DNA of 64,000 nt from Mycolicibacterium sp. MU0050 (GTDB taxonomy: Bacteria > Actinomycetota > Actinomycetes > Mycobacteriales > Mycobacteriaceae), in the NCBI RefSeq assembly GCF_963378085.1, contig NZ_OY726395.1, positions 4,216,001 to 4,280,000 of the forward strand. Direction: 5' to 3'. A model generated the notes under the pieces. The model worked only from the letters and a program-made list of their open reading frames with translations, was not told where the DNA came from and ran no database searches. Within the stretch, counting starts at the first letter, position 1. Each line of letters starts with the position of its first letter. A program made the translations under genes and the position numbers. Of this stretch, positions 1 to 11,107 are shown piece after piece.

Positions 1-997
1 CGATGGCTCCCCCGCTGGGATTCAGACGGCGTTCGTCCACACCCAGTTCCACCCGCCACGCCATCGGGACCGGTGCGAAGGCTTCGTTGACTTCGAACGC
101 CCCGATGTCCGCCGTCGTCAAGCCACTCTTCGCCAGTGCCTTCTCGGTGGCAGGGATGGGGCCGCCGAGCATCATCACCGGGTCGGTGCCCACGACCACA
201 GCAGTATGAATGCGCGCAAGCGGGACCAAACGGTGTTTGCGCGCGAAGTCGTCGCTGACCACCAGCATTGCCGCTGCGCCATCCGAGACCTGTGAAGCGT
301 TGCCTGCGTGAATCACTCCGTCTGCAGTGAACGCAGGCTTCAGTCTGGCCAGGATCTCTGTCGAGGTGTCACGACGCACTCCTTCATCCGCGGTCACCAC
401 CGTTCCATCCTCGAGAGTCACTGGGACGATCTGGCTGTCGAACACCCCGGCGTCCTGCGCGGCGGCGGCCCGCTCGTGCGAGCCGACCGCGTAGTCATCG
501 ACGTCACCACGGGTGAAACCCCACTTCGCCGCCATCATCTCAGCACCCAAACCCTGGTTGAATCCGTCGGGGTATCTGGCTGCGATGCTCGGGCTGACCG
601 GGTCGCCGCACACTTGGACCGTTGATCCAATGGGTATGCGCGACATCGACTCGACGCCGCCTGCGACCACCGCGTCGTAGTGGCCGGCCACCACTCCTGC
701 GACCGCGAAGTTCAAGCTCTGCTGTGACGATCCACACTGACGATCCACCGTCACCCCAGGCACGGATTCCGGCCACTGGGCGGCCAGCACCGCTCCGCGC
801 GCAATGTCGTGCGCCTGTTCCCCGACCTGACCGACGCAACCCCAGATGACGTCGTCGATCAACTCGGGCGAGATTCCGCTGCGCGCCGCAACGTCTCTGA
901 GAACGATTGCCGACAGATCCACCGGATGACATCCCGACAGCGCGCCGTTTCGTCTACCGATTGCGGTCCGAACCGCCTCCACGACAACAGCACCCAT
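1..997 (-). CDS. Thiolase (acetyl-CoA acyltransferase), cut by the window edge
   Basis: Thiolases cleave 3-ketoacyl-CoA with free CoA at the end of a beta-oxidation round. The frame starts at ATG 997 behind an AAGGAG ribosome site and runs off the left edge after 332 codons, where the family's NPSGGAxALGHP motif is just beginning. The nucleophile is Cys88 in VDRQCGSS, AGGVESMSR follows near residue 115, and NEAF gives the later active-site loop. A VIHAGNASQVSDGA stretch is also typical. The C-terminal quarter, with the second catalytic His and Cys, lies outside the window. It is divergent from the SDR at 1195 across a promoter region. The substrate is unknown, but the context is the catabolic cluster. 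Confidence 0.93.
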   Translation of the reverse strand, partial: MGAVVVEAVRTAIGRRNGALSGCHPVDLSAIVLRDVAARSGISPELIDDVIWGCVGQVGEQAHDIARGAVLAAQWPESVPGVTVDRQCGSSQQSLNFAVAGVVAGHYDAVVAGGVESMSRIPIGSTVQVCGDPVSPSIAARYPDGFNQGLGAEMMAAKWGFTRGDVDDYAVGSHERAAAAQDAGVFDSQIVPVTLEDGTVVTADEGVRRDTSTEILARLKPAFTADGVIHAGNASQVSDGAAAMLVVSDDFARKHRLVPLARIHTAVVVGTDPVMMLGGPIPATEKALAKSGLTTADIGAFEVNEAFAPVPMAWRVELGVDERRLNPSGGAI

Positions 998-1148
998 GCA
1001 CTGCTCCTTGCTCTGGCGACGGTGGAACGGACTCAGTCCTCTCCACCAGGACGAGTCACGTTAACCTTTCGAACGCAAATCGGTCAATAGAGCATCTATT
1101 AATTAGCCCCCGCCCAAACCGTGTCGGCCACCCCTCGACACATCGAGC

Positions 1149-1170
1149 AATATTTCGATGTATGATTATG
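1149..1170. promoter_or_regulatory. Putative cluster operator, site 1
   Basis: This AT-rich 22-bp site between the divergent thiolase and SDR contains AATATTTCGATGTATGAT. It matches the site at 48823-48844 at 17 of 22 positions and the site upstream of mceA (46949-46970) at 17 of 22. It ends 24 bp before the SDR start, so it could overlap a -10 element (TATGAT) or be an operator. The regulator is not known; the two GntR proteins here are candidates. Confidence 0.5.
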
Positions 1171-1194
1171 CCCTTTCTGACAGAAAGGAGCCAC

Positions 1195-3035
<1,841 letters not shown>

Positions 3036-3062
3036 GCCCGCACCTACCGGTGGCGTCGAAAG

Positions 3063-3100
3063 CATTGGGCCTGCATGCAATACCGCATGCAGGCCCAATG
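3063..3100. terminator. Bidirectional stem-loop between convergent genes
   Basis: A perfect 16-bp inverted repeat (CATTGGGCCTGCATGC and its complement) with a 6-nt loop lies between the convergent flavoprotein and SnoaL-like genes. No long T run follows on either side, as is usual in mycobacteria. It probably ends transcription in both directions. Confidence 0.7.
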
Positions 3101-3121
3101 TAAGGCTTGTTGACCGACGAT

Positions 3122-3520
3122 CTAGCCCGTCTTGGGCAGGGCCACCTTGCCCACCAGCGAAATGGTCTGCTTCGCGATCGACAGTTCCTCCCCGCACGGC
3201 ACCAGTGTCCACAGGTAGTCCACAGAGAAGATGCCGGCCCTGAAGATCACGATCATCTTCATCCGCGCGACGACCTCACTGTCGGTGATCGAGGTGCAGT
3301 ACACACTCGTCGGATGGTGCCCGACCGCGACCGGGGCGGACTCATAGAACTCGAGCAGCTCAGCGCTGCCCTTCATAGTCTTTCCGTAGACCGTTGACGC
3401 ATCGAACACCCCGTCGGGAGTGAACAGCGCGGCCACTCCTTTCCAGTCATGCTGATCGCAGAGATCGGCGTACTTTGCGACCAGGTTCGAGACCTTCTGC
3501 TGAATAGCGATATCATTCAT
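3122..3520 (-). CDS. SnoaL/NTF2-like protein
   Basis: This 132-residue protein has the size and layout of the SnoaL-like cone-shaped alpha+beta barrel. An N-terminal helix (residues about 5-22, VSNLVAKYADLCDQHDW) is followed by LFTPDGVFDAS, the strongly conserved turn of this superfamily, and later strands. Members include polyketide cyclases, steroid delta-isomerase-like and dehydratase-like enzymes, and binding proteins. The sequence alone does not decide which. ATG 3520 follows GGAGAAAA. A terminator lies upstream, so it is probably transcribed separately from the GntR gene. Placement in a steroid-like cluster makes an isomerase or hydratase role possible. Confidence 0.8.
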   Translation of the reverse strand: MNDIAIQQKVSNLVAKYADLCDQHDWKGVAALFTPDGVFDASTVYGKTMKGSAELLEFYESAPVAVGHHPTSVYCTSITDSEVVARMKMIVIFRAGIFSVDYLWTLVPCGEELSIAKQTISLVGKVALPKTG

Positions 3521-3537
3521 CGATTTTCTCCGATCAA

Positions 3538-3565
3538 AAAATGCCGCCGCTCAGTCGAGCGGCGG
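3538..3565 (-). terminator. Intrinsic terminator after gntR
   Basis: A 9-bp GC-rich stem (CCGCCGCTC paired with GAGCGGCGG, 4-nt loop) is followed on the minus strand by CATTTTTTG, a proper T tract. It lies between the gntR stop and the SnoaL-like start and should end the long minus-strand operon. Confidence 0.75.
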
Positions 3566-3613
3566 ACAGGGGGTCAGGGCATACCTGAGCGCAACGCCGT
3601 CACAGGACGGCGG

Positions 3614-4372
3614 TCACTCAAGCAGGTCGAGCACGGTCTTCGACGACGGGTCGGACATCAGTATCGCTTCACCGGCCTCCAGGTGTTTACGCCAGAGATC
3701 CTCCGCATCCTGACTGGCACCGGCCTCCACCATGTCCACGTAACGCGCGTGCGCGCGATGGGCCGCCTCAGCGCCAGCCTTGGTGAGTCCGTCTGTGTCG
3801 CGAGCGCCCATCACCCGGTCGGCCTGGACCTGAATTATCCGGTTTGCAACAGCTGTGAGCACCTCGAAGGTCTCCGATCCAGCCAGTCGCACGATCAACT
3901 GATGGAACCGGCCATGAGCGTGTGACAGGGCGACCGGATCGTCCATCGCTGCAGCCTCGGCCTCCAACGCGTCTCGTAAGGCGGCAACGATGCGCGCCCG
4001 ATCGGGCATCGTTGCGAGCAACCCGGCGGCGGGCGCTTCCAACATCACGCGCGCAGAGTGCACGTCCTCCAGTCGCGTCCCCTGAGATTGAAGGACCAGA
4101 CCGATGTAGCGTGCGACATTCGCAACCTGCGGTGTGCGGATCCGGGCTCCGCCTCCGGCACCTCGGCGGACCACCAACAGGCCCTCCGATTCCAGGATGC
4201 GCAGTGCTTCACGCACCGTGGTGCGGGCAACTCCGGCGTGTTCCATCAACTGGTCTTCGGGCGGCAGCGGATCGCCTTCGACGAGTTCGCCCGCGATGAT
4301 CTGCTGTCGCAGACGGTCGGCGACGATCTCCGACATCTTCGGCAGACGGACGGTGTCGAGTACATTCCCCAC
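3614..4372 (-). CDS. GntR-family regulator, FCD (FadR) subfamily
   Basis: This 252-residue regulator has a winged helix-turn-helix at about residues 10-80 (VADRLRQQIIAGELVEGDPLP; VARTTVREALRILESEGLL; VVRRGAGGGARI) and an all-helical FCD ligand domain from about residue 90. In the latter, ARVMLEAPAA, the HGRFHQLIVRLAG segment and AHARYVDMVEAG carry the Asp/His residues that usually bind metal and an organic acid or acyl-CoA. FCD regulators are usually repressors released by a pathway intermediate. The start is GTG 4372. It lies 148 bp behind the six-gene acyl-CoA operon and may be co-transcribed with it. It is one of two candidates for the shared operator motif of the cluster. Confidence 0.9.
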   Translation of the reverse strand: MGNVLDTVRLPKMSEIVADRLRQQIIAGELVEGDPLPPEDQLMEHAGVARTTVREALRILESEGLLVVRRGAGGGARIRTPQVANVARYIGLVLQSQGTRLEDVHSARVMLEAPAAGLLATMPDRARIVAALRDALEAEAAAMDDPVALSHAHGRFHQLIVRLAGSETFEVLTAVANRIIQVQADRVMGARDTDGLTKAGAEAAHRAHARYVDMVEAGASQDAEDLWRKHLEAGEAILMSDPSSKTVLDLLE

Positions 4373-4520
4373 GGTCAGACCCTACTCGCCCAGGACCGCC
4401 CCGCGTGGCCATAACCCAGCCACCCCAGCTCGCACTCCTGACGGAGCACGTCGGAACTCTGCTGACTGTTCACTTCAGTTCCTCCCATCCTGTTCCTCTG
4501 CCGAGACCACTAGGTGTCGT

Positions 4521-5342
4521 CTACCTGAAGTCCGGCTGTCGCTTCTCGCGCAGTGCACGGACACCTTCTCTGAAGTCTTCGCTGTGCAGGGCGTCGTTCA
4601 TGTCGCGCACCGACCGTCGGTAGGCCTCGTCGATACCGAGACTCGAATCAATGAACAGCTGGCGTTTCATCATCCGCAGCGACTCCCGCGAGCTGTTCCG
4701 AGCGAGGCTTTGCGCGTAGGCCAGTGCCTCATCCACGACGGTACCAACAGGGCAAACGCGCTGTGCCCACCCGAGCTCCTCGGCGCGGCGCGCGTCGAAC
4801 GGCCCTGGCGAATAGATCAACTGCGCGGCGTTGGGCAGACCAACCATTCTCGGCAGCAGCCAGGCCATGCCGTACTCAGCGGGTAAGCCAAGGCCAGCGA
4901 AGGCGCTCGCCAACTTGGCGCCGTCTTCGACGAAGCGGAGGTCCGCGTAGGTGGCGAGGAGGAATCCCGCTCCCGCGCAGCCACCTCGAACAGCGGCAAT
5001 CACAGGCATCGACAGGGTCAGCGGATACAAGTGATTGTGGCGCAGCTCCACAGGTGCGTCCGGCGGATAAGGCGGCAGCTCGACCCTCTTGACCTCATAT
5101 CGCCCCCCGGAGGAGCCGATGTCATCGAGCAGACCCGAGTCCGCGCCGACACAGAAGTCGACCTCACCTGTCAGAACCACGACTTTGACCGCCGGATCCT
5201 GCTCACACAGGTGCAGTGCCCACCGGTATTCCACGGCACTGGATCCGGCCCACGCGTTCCTTCGCTCGGGACGATTGAGGGTGATCACCCCCACGCCATC
5301 GTGAACTGTCAACGTCATCCTGGTGAAATCGTCGGGCTTCAT
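4521..5342 (-). CDS. Enoyl-CoA hydratase/isomerase (crotonase) family protein
   Basis: This 273-residue crotonase-fold protein acts on a CoA thioester. The N-terminal VGVITLNRPERRNAW, the oxyanion-hole segments DFCVGADSG (near residue 63) and GGCAGAGFLLATYADLRF (near residue 120), and the helix with GLPAEYGMAWLLPRMVG are all visible; the Glu in LPAEYG sits where a catalytic acid is usual. The last gene of a tight operon, it starts at ATG 5342 and overlaps the preceding LLM gene by four bases (ATGA). Hydration, isomerisation or ring cleavage are all possible within the superfamily. Confidence 0.9.
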   Translation of the reverse strand: MKPDDFTRMTLTVHDGVGVITLNRPERRNAWAGSSAVEYRWALHLCEQDPAVKVVVLTGEVDFCVGADSGLLDDIGSSGGRYEVKRVELPPYPPDAPVELRHNHLYPLTLSMPVIAAVRGGCAGAGFLLATYADLRFVEDGAKLASAFAGLGLPAEYGMAWLLPRMVGLPNAAQLIYSPGPFDARRAEELGWAQRVCPVGTVVDEALAYAQSLARNSSRESLRMMKRQLFIDSSLGIDEAYRRSVRDMNDALHSEDFREGVRALREKRQPDFR

Positions 5343-6343
5343 GCGCTCAGTACCTTGGCCATCGTTCTGAGGTCGTCGAGTTGATCCCGGTGGTCGCGCT
5401 TACGCAGCTCAAGAACCACCTCATCGACGCCGGCGGCCTCGTATCGGCGCAACCGCTGCGCCACGCGTTCCACCGAACCGAACAACCCTATCGAATCGAG
5501 GTACTCATCCTCGAGTGCCGATCCAGCGCCCCCGCGGTCTCCGGTGGACCAACGCTGTCGCACGTCTGCGACCATTCGGCCGAAACCCATTCGAGCAACG
5601 GCCTTTGCATAGAAGTCCCCCATGGCGCCCAGGTAGAAGGCCGACCACCGACGCTCCAGCGCGAACATCGCCGGCAAGTCGTCACCGATGGCTATCGGCA
5701 CCACCGGCGCGATCTTCACGTCGCGACCGGATTCGGCAATCGCGGTGCTCAACGGCGCGGCGAACAACGCATGGTGGTCCGGGGAGTACGGTGTCGGTGT
5801 CCACCCGTCGGCCAGTTCGGCTGTCAGGGCCTGGTTCCGCGGCCCGAGAGCTCCCAGGTAGATCGGCACCGGAATGGGTTCCGCCAGTTGAGCAAATCTC
5901 AGAGGACGACGACCACTGCCGGCCAACGGCAGGGTGAGTGTCTCACCCCGATACGAGACCATTTGTCCGCTCAAGACCTGCCGGATTACGTTGACCGTAT
6001 CCCGGGTTCGTGCAACCGGTTTCACGAAGCGAACACCGCTCCACGCCTCGACGACTCCCGGACCGGAGGTACCGAGACCAAGGCGGAATCGACCGCCCGA
6101 CAGCGTCCAGAGCGATGCGGCCATTCCGGCCGTCGATGCCGGGCTCCGAGCGAAGATGGACACGATGTGCGTACCAAGAAGCACACGTCTGCTGTTGGCA
6201 GCGCACCACCCCAGCACCGCCCCCGCATCGTAGCCCCAGGGTTCGCTGACCCATAGTCCGTGCAGCCCCACATCCTCCGCAGCCCGCAGCAGATCGCCCA
6301 ACTTGGTGGGGTCTGCATAGCGAACACGCACAGATATCTTCAC
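5339..6343 (-). CDS. LLM-class F420-dependent oxidoreductase
   Basis: This 334-residue luciferase-like TIM-barrel protein belongs to the group that normally uses coenzyme F420 in mycobacteria. Marks are the N-terminal KISVRVRYAD, LWVSEPWGYDA (near residue 34), LLGTHIVSIFARSP, GRFRLGLGTSGPGVVEAW, and PIPVYLGA-like IPVPIYLGALGPR. I chose GTG 6343 because GGGAG stands six bases upstream and the product then starts MKISVRVRYA as in relatives; a TTG 12 bases further up is possible. Its start overlaps the stop of the upstream hydratase gene (GTGA). It may reduce an unsaturated acyl-CoA or oxidise an alcohol intermediate. Confidence 0.88.
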   Translation of the reverse strand: MKISVRVRYADPTKLGDLLRAAEDVGLHGLWVSEPWGYDAGAVLGWCAANSRRVLLGTHIVSIFARSPASTAGMAASLWTLSGGRFRLGLGTSGPGVVEAWSGVRFVKPVARTRDTVNVIRQVLSGQMVSYRGETLTLPLAGSGRRPLRFAQLAEPIPVPIYLGALGPRNQALTAELADGWTPTPYSPDHHALFAAPLSTAIAESGRDVKIAPVVPIAIGDDLPAMFALERRWSAFYLGAMGDFYAKAVARMGFGRMVADVRQRWSTGDRGGAGSALEDEYLDSIGLFGSVERVAQRLRRYEAAGVDEVVLELRKRDHRDQLDDLRTMAKVLSA

Positions 6344-7140
6344 CGGAGCTCCCAATCGCGAGCCGCTCCTGGAGTGAATGCGGACTGCGTCTGCCGATTG
6401 GTGATCTGCGGGTAGACCAACGGGACTTCGCGCGCCGCGGCCGGCGACATCGACATTGAGTCCCAGGTCGCCTTCACAGTGCCTTGGACCGCCAGCGGTT
6501 CCTTCTGAGCAAGGCGAACCGCCAGTTCATGCGCCCTTCCCCACAGGTCGGCGCGCTCGACGACCTCGGTGACCAACCCGACCGACAGCGCACGCGCGGC
6601 GCTCACGCGTTCATCGAGACCGAACAGCGCAATCCGCATCGCCTCCCCGAACGGTATCCTGCGGATCAGGCTCGCCGGCTCCAGTGCCGAGGTCATGCCG
6701 TACGTTGTGTGCGGGTCGAAGAATGTCGCATCGGTGGAGCAGATCGCGACGTCGCTCTCATTGAGCCAGTAGAAGGCACCACCGGCGAACATGCCGTGGA
6801 TGGCGATGATGAGGGGTTTCCACACGCGATTCTGCTTGGCTCCGAGAAAGAACCCCGGATCGTCCTCACTCCATGGATTGGGATGCCGGAATCTACCCTC
6901 CTTGCGATCCACACCGGTGGAGAACGCACGGTCACCAGCGGCTCGCAGCACGATGGCACGAATGTTGTCATCTCCCCGACAGATCCGCCAGATGGCACTG
7001 AACTCGTCGAGCATCTGCTGGTTGAAACTGTTGAGCACGTCGGGACGATTCAGCGTGATCGTTGCGACGTGGTCATCTCCCACGTGGAACAGCACGGTCT
7101 GGTACTGCTCGGATTGCGCGCGGGCCTCCGACAGACTCAT
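6340..7140 (-). CDS. Enoyl-CoA hydratase/isomerase family protein
   Basis: This second crotonase of the operon has 266 residues. Recognisable are VATITLNRPDVLNSFNQQM, the first oxyanion-hole strand DRAFSTGVDRKEG, and the second, HGMFAGGAFYWLNESDVAIC. The region after it (TYGMTSALEPASLIRRIP) is unlike the LGxxPxxGG of classical hydratases, so its acid/base residues probably differ and the reaction may not be simple hydration. It is translationally coupled (ATGA) to the upstream acyl-CoA dehydrogenase and overlaps the next gene at its end. It is clearly not a close duplicate of the crotonase at 4521. Confidence 0.88.
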   Translation of the reverse strand: MSLSEARAQSEQYQTVLFHVGDDHVATITLNRPDVLNSFNQQMLDEFSAIWRICRGDDNIRAIVLRAAGDRAFSTGVDRKEGRFRHPNPWSEDDPGFFLGAKQNRVWKPLIIAIHGMFAGGAFYWLNESDVAICSTDATFFDPHTTYGMTSALEPASLIRRIPFGEAMRIALFGLDERVSAARALSVGLVTEVVERADLWGRAHELAVRLAQKEPLAVQGTVKATWDSMSMSPAAAREVPLVYPQITNRQTQSAFTPGAARDWELR

Positions 7141-8390
7141 TTCGGCTCCTTCGGCAGCATGAGCACTCGTTCCGCCAACATGGTCTTCAGAATCTCCTCA
7201 GTGCCACCGGCAATTCGGTAGCCGAGCGCACCCATTAGCCACTTGTTCCAGTTGAAGGTGCCCCATTCACCTGTGTTGACGACGAACCGTGGGCCCAGGA
7301 TCTCGGCGGCCAGCTCACCCAACAGACGCAGGTTCGTCGACACGAGCAGCTTGTCGATCGCTCGCTCCGCACCACTGAGTCTGTCATCCGGAATCTGCTG
7401 GATCCGATGTTGCTGGAACCGAGCGATCCGCAGCCGAGAGTAGATGCGTGCGAAGTCCTGGCGAACCTGCGGATCATCGAATCGGCCACTACGAGTGGCA
7501 AGCTCGGCGAGCATGGCGATCGCCCGGTCGGTGATCTCATGGGTCCGGTCGCCGACCGCCTTGCGCTCACCTGCCAGGGCCTGGGTGGTAACCCGCCAGC
7601 CGCCGCCCACTTCCCCCACACGGAGTCGATCAGAGACGACGACGTCATCGAGGAACACCTCGGTGAAGCTCGCACCACCGGTGATCTGGCGCAGAGGACG
7701 AACGTCGATTCCAGGCGCTGTCATGGGGACCAGGAACATCGTGATCCCGCGGTGTTTTGGTGCATCAGGATCCGTACGGACCAGCGCAAGACCAATGTCG
7801 GCGAACTGCGCGTTGGACGTCCACACCTTCTGTCCATTGAGCCGCCAGTCATCTCCATCGCGGACCGCTCGGGTACGCACGCCAGCGAGGTCTGAACCTG
7901 CTGCGGGCTCCGAGAACAGTTGGCACGCAACGCTCTCACCACGGTAGATGGGTACAACGTACTTGGAGATCTGCTCTGGTGTTCCCACCGCAGTCACCAC
8001 CGGACCGACCGTCCCGATTCCAATCCGGAGCGGACTCATATCGGGAATCTCGAACGCCGACTCGATCTGCCGGTAGAGGCGGTCGAATTCACTCGACAAA
8101 CCGCGTCCGCCATGTTCGACGGGACCGCTGATCCAGCCGAATCCGGCTTCCCACCTCCGCTTCTGCCAGCCGAGAGCAGCAGCAGCTTCGGCGCGCTCCT
8201 CTTCATCGCTTGTCTCGTGGAAAAGTGTCAGCCGCTCGTCTCCGATACCCCAAACGCTCTGCTGAGGCCCACGCAACTCGGTGTTCGCGGTGAGAAACTC
8301 GAGGGCGTGTGAGGCGAACGCACGTTGCTCGCTGTCCCTGGCCAATGCCATGAGTTGCTCGATGGCATCGCTACGGGTGACCGTCACCAA
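7137..8390 (-). CDS. Acyl-CoA dehydrogenase, large-type subunit
   Basis: This FAD flavoenzyme of 417 residues introduces the alpha-beta double bond into an acyl-CoA. CQLFSEPAAGSDLAGVRTRA and WRLNGQKVWTSNAQFADIG are the substrate/FAD motifs, with GGTEEILKTMLAERVL at the C-terminus. At the position where classical enzymes have the catalytic Glu of YEGT there is Gly (RIAGGTEEI). The start is TTG 8390 or GTG 8387, both behind GGAG. With the 371-residue dehydrogenase two genes upstream (9940) it makes a long/short pair, as in the alpha2beta2 heterotetrameric ACADs of actinobacterial steroid side-chain catabolism. Confidence 0.92.
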   Translation of the reverse strand: MVTVTRSDAIEQLMALARDSEQRAFASHALEFLTANTELRGPQQSVWGIGDERLTLFHETSDEEERAEAAAALGWQKRRWEAGFGWISGPVEHGGRGLSSEFDRLYRQIESAFEIPDMSPLRIGIGTVGPVVTAVGTPEQISKYVVPIYRGESVACQLFSEPAAGSDLAGVRTRAVRDGDDWRLNGQKVWTSNAQFADIGLALVRTDPDAPKHRGITMFLVPMTAPGIDVRPLRQITGGASFTEVFLDDVVVSDRLRVGEVGGGWRVTTQALAGERKAVGDRTHEITDRAIAMLAELATRSGRFDDPQVRQDFARIYSRLRIARFQQHRIQQIPDDRLSGAERAIDKLLVSTNLRLLGELAAEILGPRFVVNTGEWGTFNWNKWLMGALGYRIAGGTEEILKTMLAERVLMLPKEPK

Positions 8391-8403
8391 TATCTCCGTT
8401 CCA

Positions 8404-9894
8404 CTACCACATCACATGAACATTCTTGGTCCGGAGAAACTCGCCGAGCCCCTCCCGTCCACCTTCGACACCACGTCCGCTGTCCTTCCATCCGCCGAAA
8501 GGGGCCTCGGGCGGAAGCGCCGCCATGCTGTTCACCGACACGTAACCCGCTTCGAGCGCAGCGGCCACGCGGTGTGCACGGCCGAGGTCCCGCGTCCAGA
8601 CGTAGCCGGCCAACCCGAAGCGGGTGTTGTTCGCGATGGAGATGGCCTCTTCCTCGGTGTCGAACGGGATCACCGACAGAACAGGACCGAAGACCTCGTT
8701 CTGAGCCAGGGGACTGTCCGGATGCACATCCACGAATACCGTTGGATGAATGTAGCTTCCGCTTGACAGCTCACCACCTGGGCAGTTGCCTCCGGCGACC
8801 AGCCGACCGTCTCCACGCTCGCGCGCAGCGACGATCAACGACAGGATCCGTTCGCGGGCTGCCTGATTGACCACCGGCCCCATTGCCACCGCGGGATCGA
8901 ACGGGTCTCCCAATCGGAGGTTTTCCACGGTGGCGATGATCGACTCCACAACCCCGGGGTATACGGACCGTTCGACAAGGAGTCGCGTCGGCAGAAAACA
9001 GCCCTGGCCGCTGTTCTGAGCGGTACCGAGTACGGCTGCCATTCTGGCGGCAGTCGCAATGTCTGCGTCGGCGAACATGATCGACGCGGATTTCCCACCC
9101 AGCTCGAGAACTGTGGGGATATGCCGCCTGGCCGCGGCCTCGGACACCTTCTGTCCGGCAGCACCGCCTCCGGTGAAGCTGACCAATGCGATGTCGAGGT
9201 GGTTGCACAGAGCTGCACCGACCTCCGGTCCACCGGGTATCACGTTGACCAAACCTGCGGGAAGCCCGGCGCGACCCACCAGGCTGGCGAAATACAGGCT
9301 CGAGAATGGAGCGAGCTCAGAAGGCTTGAGGACTACGCCGTTGCCGGCCGCCAGCGCGGGTGCCACTTTCAATGCGAGCGCAATGACCGGACCATTCCAC
9401 GGGATTATCGCGCCGACGACCCCGTAGGGTGCGCAGCGCGTGTAGTCAAGCCCCTCCCCGTCGCGGAGCACCGACGGGACGGTGCCCTCGATCTTGTCCG
9501 CATATCCCGCGTAGTGCTTGAACCAGTCCGCTGCCGCCCTGGCGGCTGCCCGCGAGGCGCGATACGGCATACCCATCTCAAGTGTCACCAGCGACGCGAG
9601 TGTGTCCGCGTGCTGATCGACCTGTTGTCCCAGCGCGAAGAGGAGGTCACGGCGAGTTCTCGGCGACAGTTCGATCCATGCACGCTGTGCACGAGCCGTC
9701 GAACTGACCGCCCGGTCGAGGTCCGAGACAGAGGGCAGCGTCCAAGTGCCCAGCTCGACTCCGGTGGCGGGGTCGATATGGGTGTGAACCTCTCCCGTCG
9801 TGTCGAGGTACCAGTCACCGTCAATCCACGCCGCCGCAGCAGGCAGCGCTGCCCGGGCGGACTCGGCCGTGGGCGTTGACCTCTGCATCGTCAT
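8404..9894 (-). CDS. Aldehyde dehydrogenase (NAD-dependent)
   Basis: This 496-residue ALDH oxidises an aldehyde to the acid. All the family marks are present: IIPWNGPVIALALKVAPALAAG, VLKPSELAPF, FTGGGAAGQKV, the general base in VLELGGKSA, the nucleophilic Cys in QNSGQGCFLPTR, EVFGPVLSVIPF and FGGWKDSGRG. It sits 13 bp before the downstream ACAD gene and 45 bp after the upstream one, so it is part of the six-gene operon. The product acid could feed the acyl-CoA synthetases of the cluster. A second ALDH (26474) accompanies the P450, so two aldehydes, or two steps, are probably involved. Confidence 0.94.
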   Translation of the reverse strand: MTMQRSTPTAESARAALPAAAAWIDGDWYLDTTGEVHTHIDPATGVELGTWTLPSVSDLDRAVSSTARAQRAWIELSPRTRRDLLFALGQQVDQHADTLASLVTLEMGMPYRASRAAARAAADWFKHYAGYADKIEGTVPSVLRDGEGLDYTRCAPYGVVGAIIPWNGPVIALALKVAPALAAGNGVVLKPSELAPFSSLYFASLVGRAGLPAGLVNVIPGGPEVGAALCNHLDIALVSFTGGGAAGQKVSEAAARRHIPTVLELGGKSASIMFADADIATAARMAAVLGTAQNSGQGCFLPTRLLVERSVYPGVVESIIATVENLRLGDPFDPAVAMGPVVNQAARERILSLIVAARERGDGRLVAGGNCPGGELSSGSYIHPTVFVDVHPDSPLAQNEVFGPVLSVIPFDTEEEAISIANNTRFGLAGYVWTRDLGRAHRVAAALEAGYVSVNSMAALPPEAPFGGWKDSGRGVEGGREGLGEFLRTKNVHVMW

Positions 9895-9939
9895 GAGCCT
9901 GCCAATCCTGAGATGAAGGAATGCTTTTCACCCGCCATG

Positions 9940-11055
9940 TCAGTGGCCCAGCCGAACGAGCATTCGCTCGCGGTGAGCGGCGGGTGTGCCGAACAGCACC
10001 TCATCGCCGCGCGCTCGGCGGAAGTACAGGTGTGCTGGATGCTCCCATGTGAAGCCAATACCTCCATGGACCTGGATGGTCTCGGCTGCAACATGTTTGA
10101 AAGCCTCTGAGCAGTACGCCTTCGCCAGACTCGCGACCACCGAACGGTCATCCGTGAGCTCATCGAGAGCGACCGCCGCCGCCACCGCCGCCGACGTGGC
10201 CGTTTCGACGTCAAGCAGCATGTCCGCACACTTGTGCTTGATCACCTGAAACGATCCGATCACCCGCTCGAACTGCTCGCGTATCTGTGCGTACTCGACA
10301 CTCAGTTCCAAGGCCCGCCGCGCGGCCCCCACCTGTTGGGCGGCCACACCGACCAGGGCTGCGTCCAGCGCTGCCTCAACGTAGTCCGATGCCGCACCGT
10401 CCGCGCCGATCAGTGTCGCCTCAACATCGGCGAAGCACAGATCTGCGTGTTCGCGAGTGAGATCGAGGGTTTCGAGCTTTCGGCGACTCACTCCAGCGGC
10501 GTCGGCCTCAACGAGGAACAGGCCGTGCCCGGTGTCGGTGCGGGCCACGACGAGCAGGGCTCCCGCGGCCACACCATCGAGGACGAAACGCCGGCGGCCG
10601 TTGAGGACATACCCCTCGGACCGCCGGTCGGCGGTGACCGCTGCGTCGTCGGCCGACCACTGTCCGAAGTCGTCGGTGAATGCGAGGGTGGCGATGAGCG
10701 ACCCATCGGCGATCGCCGGCAGGACCCGGGCACACGCGTCGCGATCGCCAGAGGCCAGCAGTGCCGCGGGCACCAGCACGGCCGTCGACAGGAACGGCGC
10801 ACACACCAGCGCGCGGCCCATCTCCTCGAGCACAACCTCCAAATCTGCGTACGCGAATTCCCCACCGCCGTACTCCTCGGGAATCACCATCCCGGCCAAC
10901 CCCAGCTGAGTGGCCATCGCGTCCCACATCGTTCGGTCGTACGACTCCTCCGAGGCAATCGTGGCGCGCACAGCACTCTCATCGGAGTACTTCTCGAAGA
11001 ATCCACGCGTCACCGCACGCAACTCGGTCCGTTCAGCGTCGTCGACCGCACCCAT
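9940..11055 (-). CDS. Acyl-CoA dehydrogenase, small-type subunit
   Basis: This 371-residue ACAD is the first gene of the minus-strand operon ending at 4521. I chose ATG 11055 because a strong GGAGGT site lies three bases upstream; a start 45 bp higher has none. The N-terminal helical domain (TRGFFEKYSD, MVIPEEYGGGEFAYADLEVVLEEMG) and the C-terminal domain (IREQFERVIGSFQVIKHKCADM, QVHGGIGFTWEHPAHLYFRRA) are clear. The usual middle motif (TEPxxGSD) is degenerate: TLAFTDDFGQWS. This fits the partner subunit of a heteromeric ACAD rather than a stand-alone enzyme; the likely mate is the 417-residue protein at 7137. Confidence 0.9.
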   Translation of the reverse strand: MGAVDDAERTELRAVTRGFFEKYSDESAVRATIASEESYDRTMWDAMATQLGLAGMVIPEEYGGGEFAYADLEVVLEEMGRALVCAPFLSTAVLVPAALLASGDRDACARVLPAIADGSLIATLAFTDDFGQWSADDAAVTADRRSEGYVLNGRRRFVLDGVAAGALLVVARTDTGHGLFLVEADAAGVSRRKLETLDLTREHADLCFADVEATLIGADGAASDYVEAALDAALVGVAAQQVGAARRALELSVEYAQIREQFERVIGSFQVIKHKCADMLLDVETATSAAVAAAVALDELTDDRSVVASLAKAYCSEAFKHVAAETIQVHGGIGFTWEHPAHLYFRRARGDEVLFGTPAAHRERMLVRLGH

Positions 11056-11107
11056 ATGACCTCCAATTGCGGCGCAGGCAGTCGCGATCCCAGCACCCAC
11101 ACGCCAA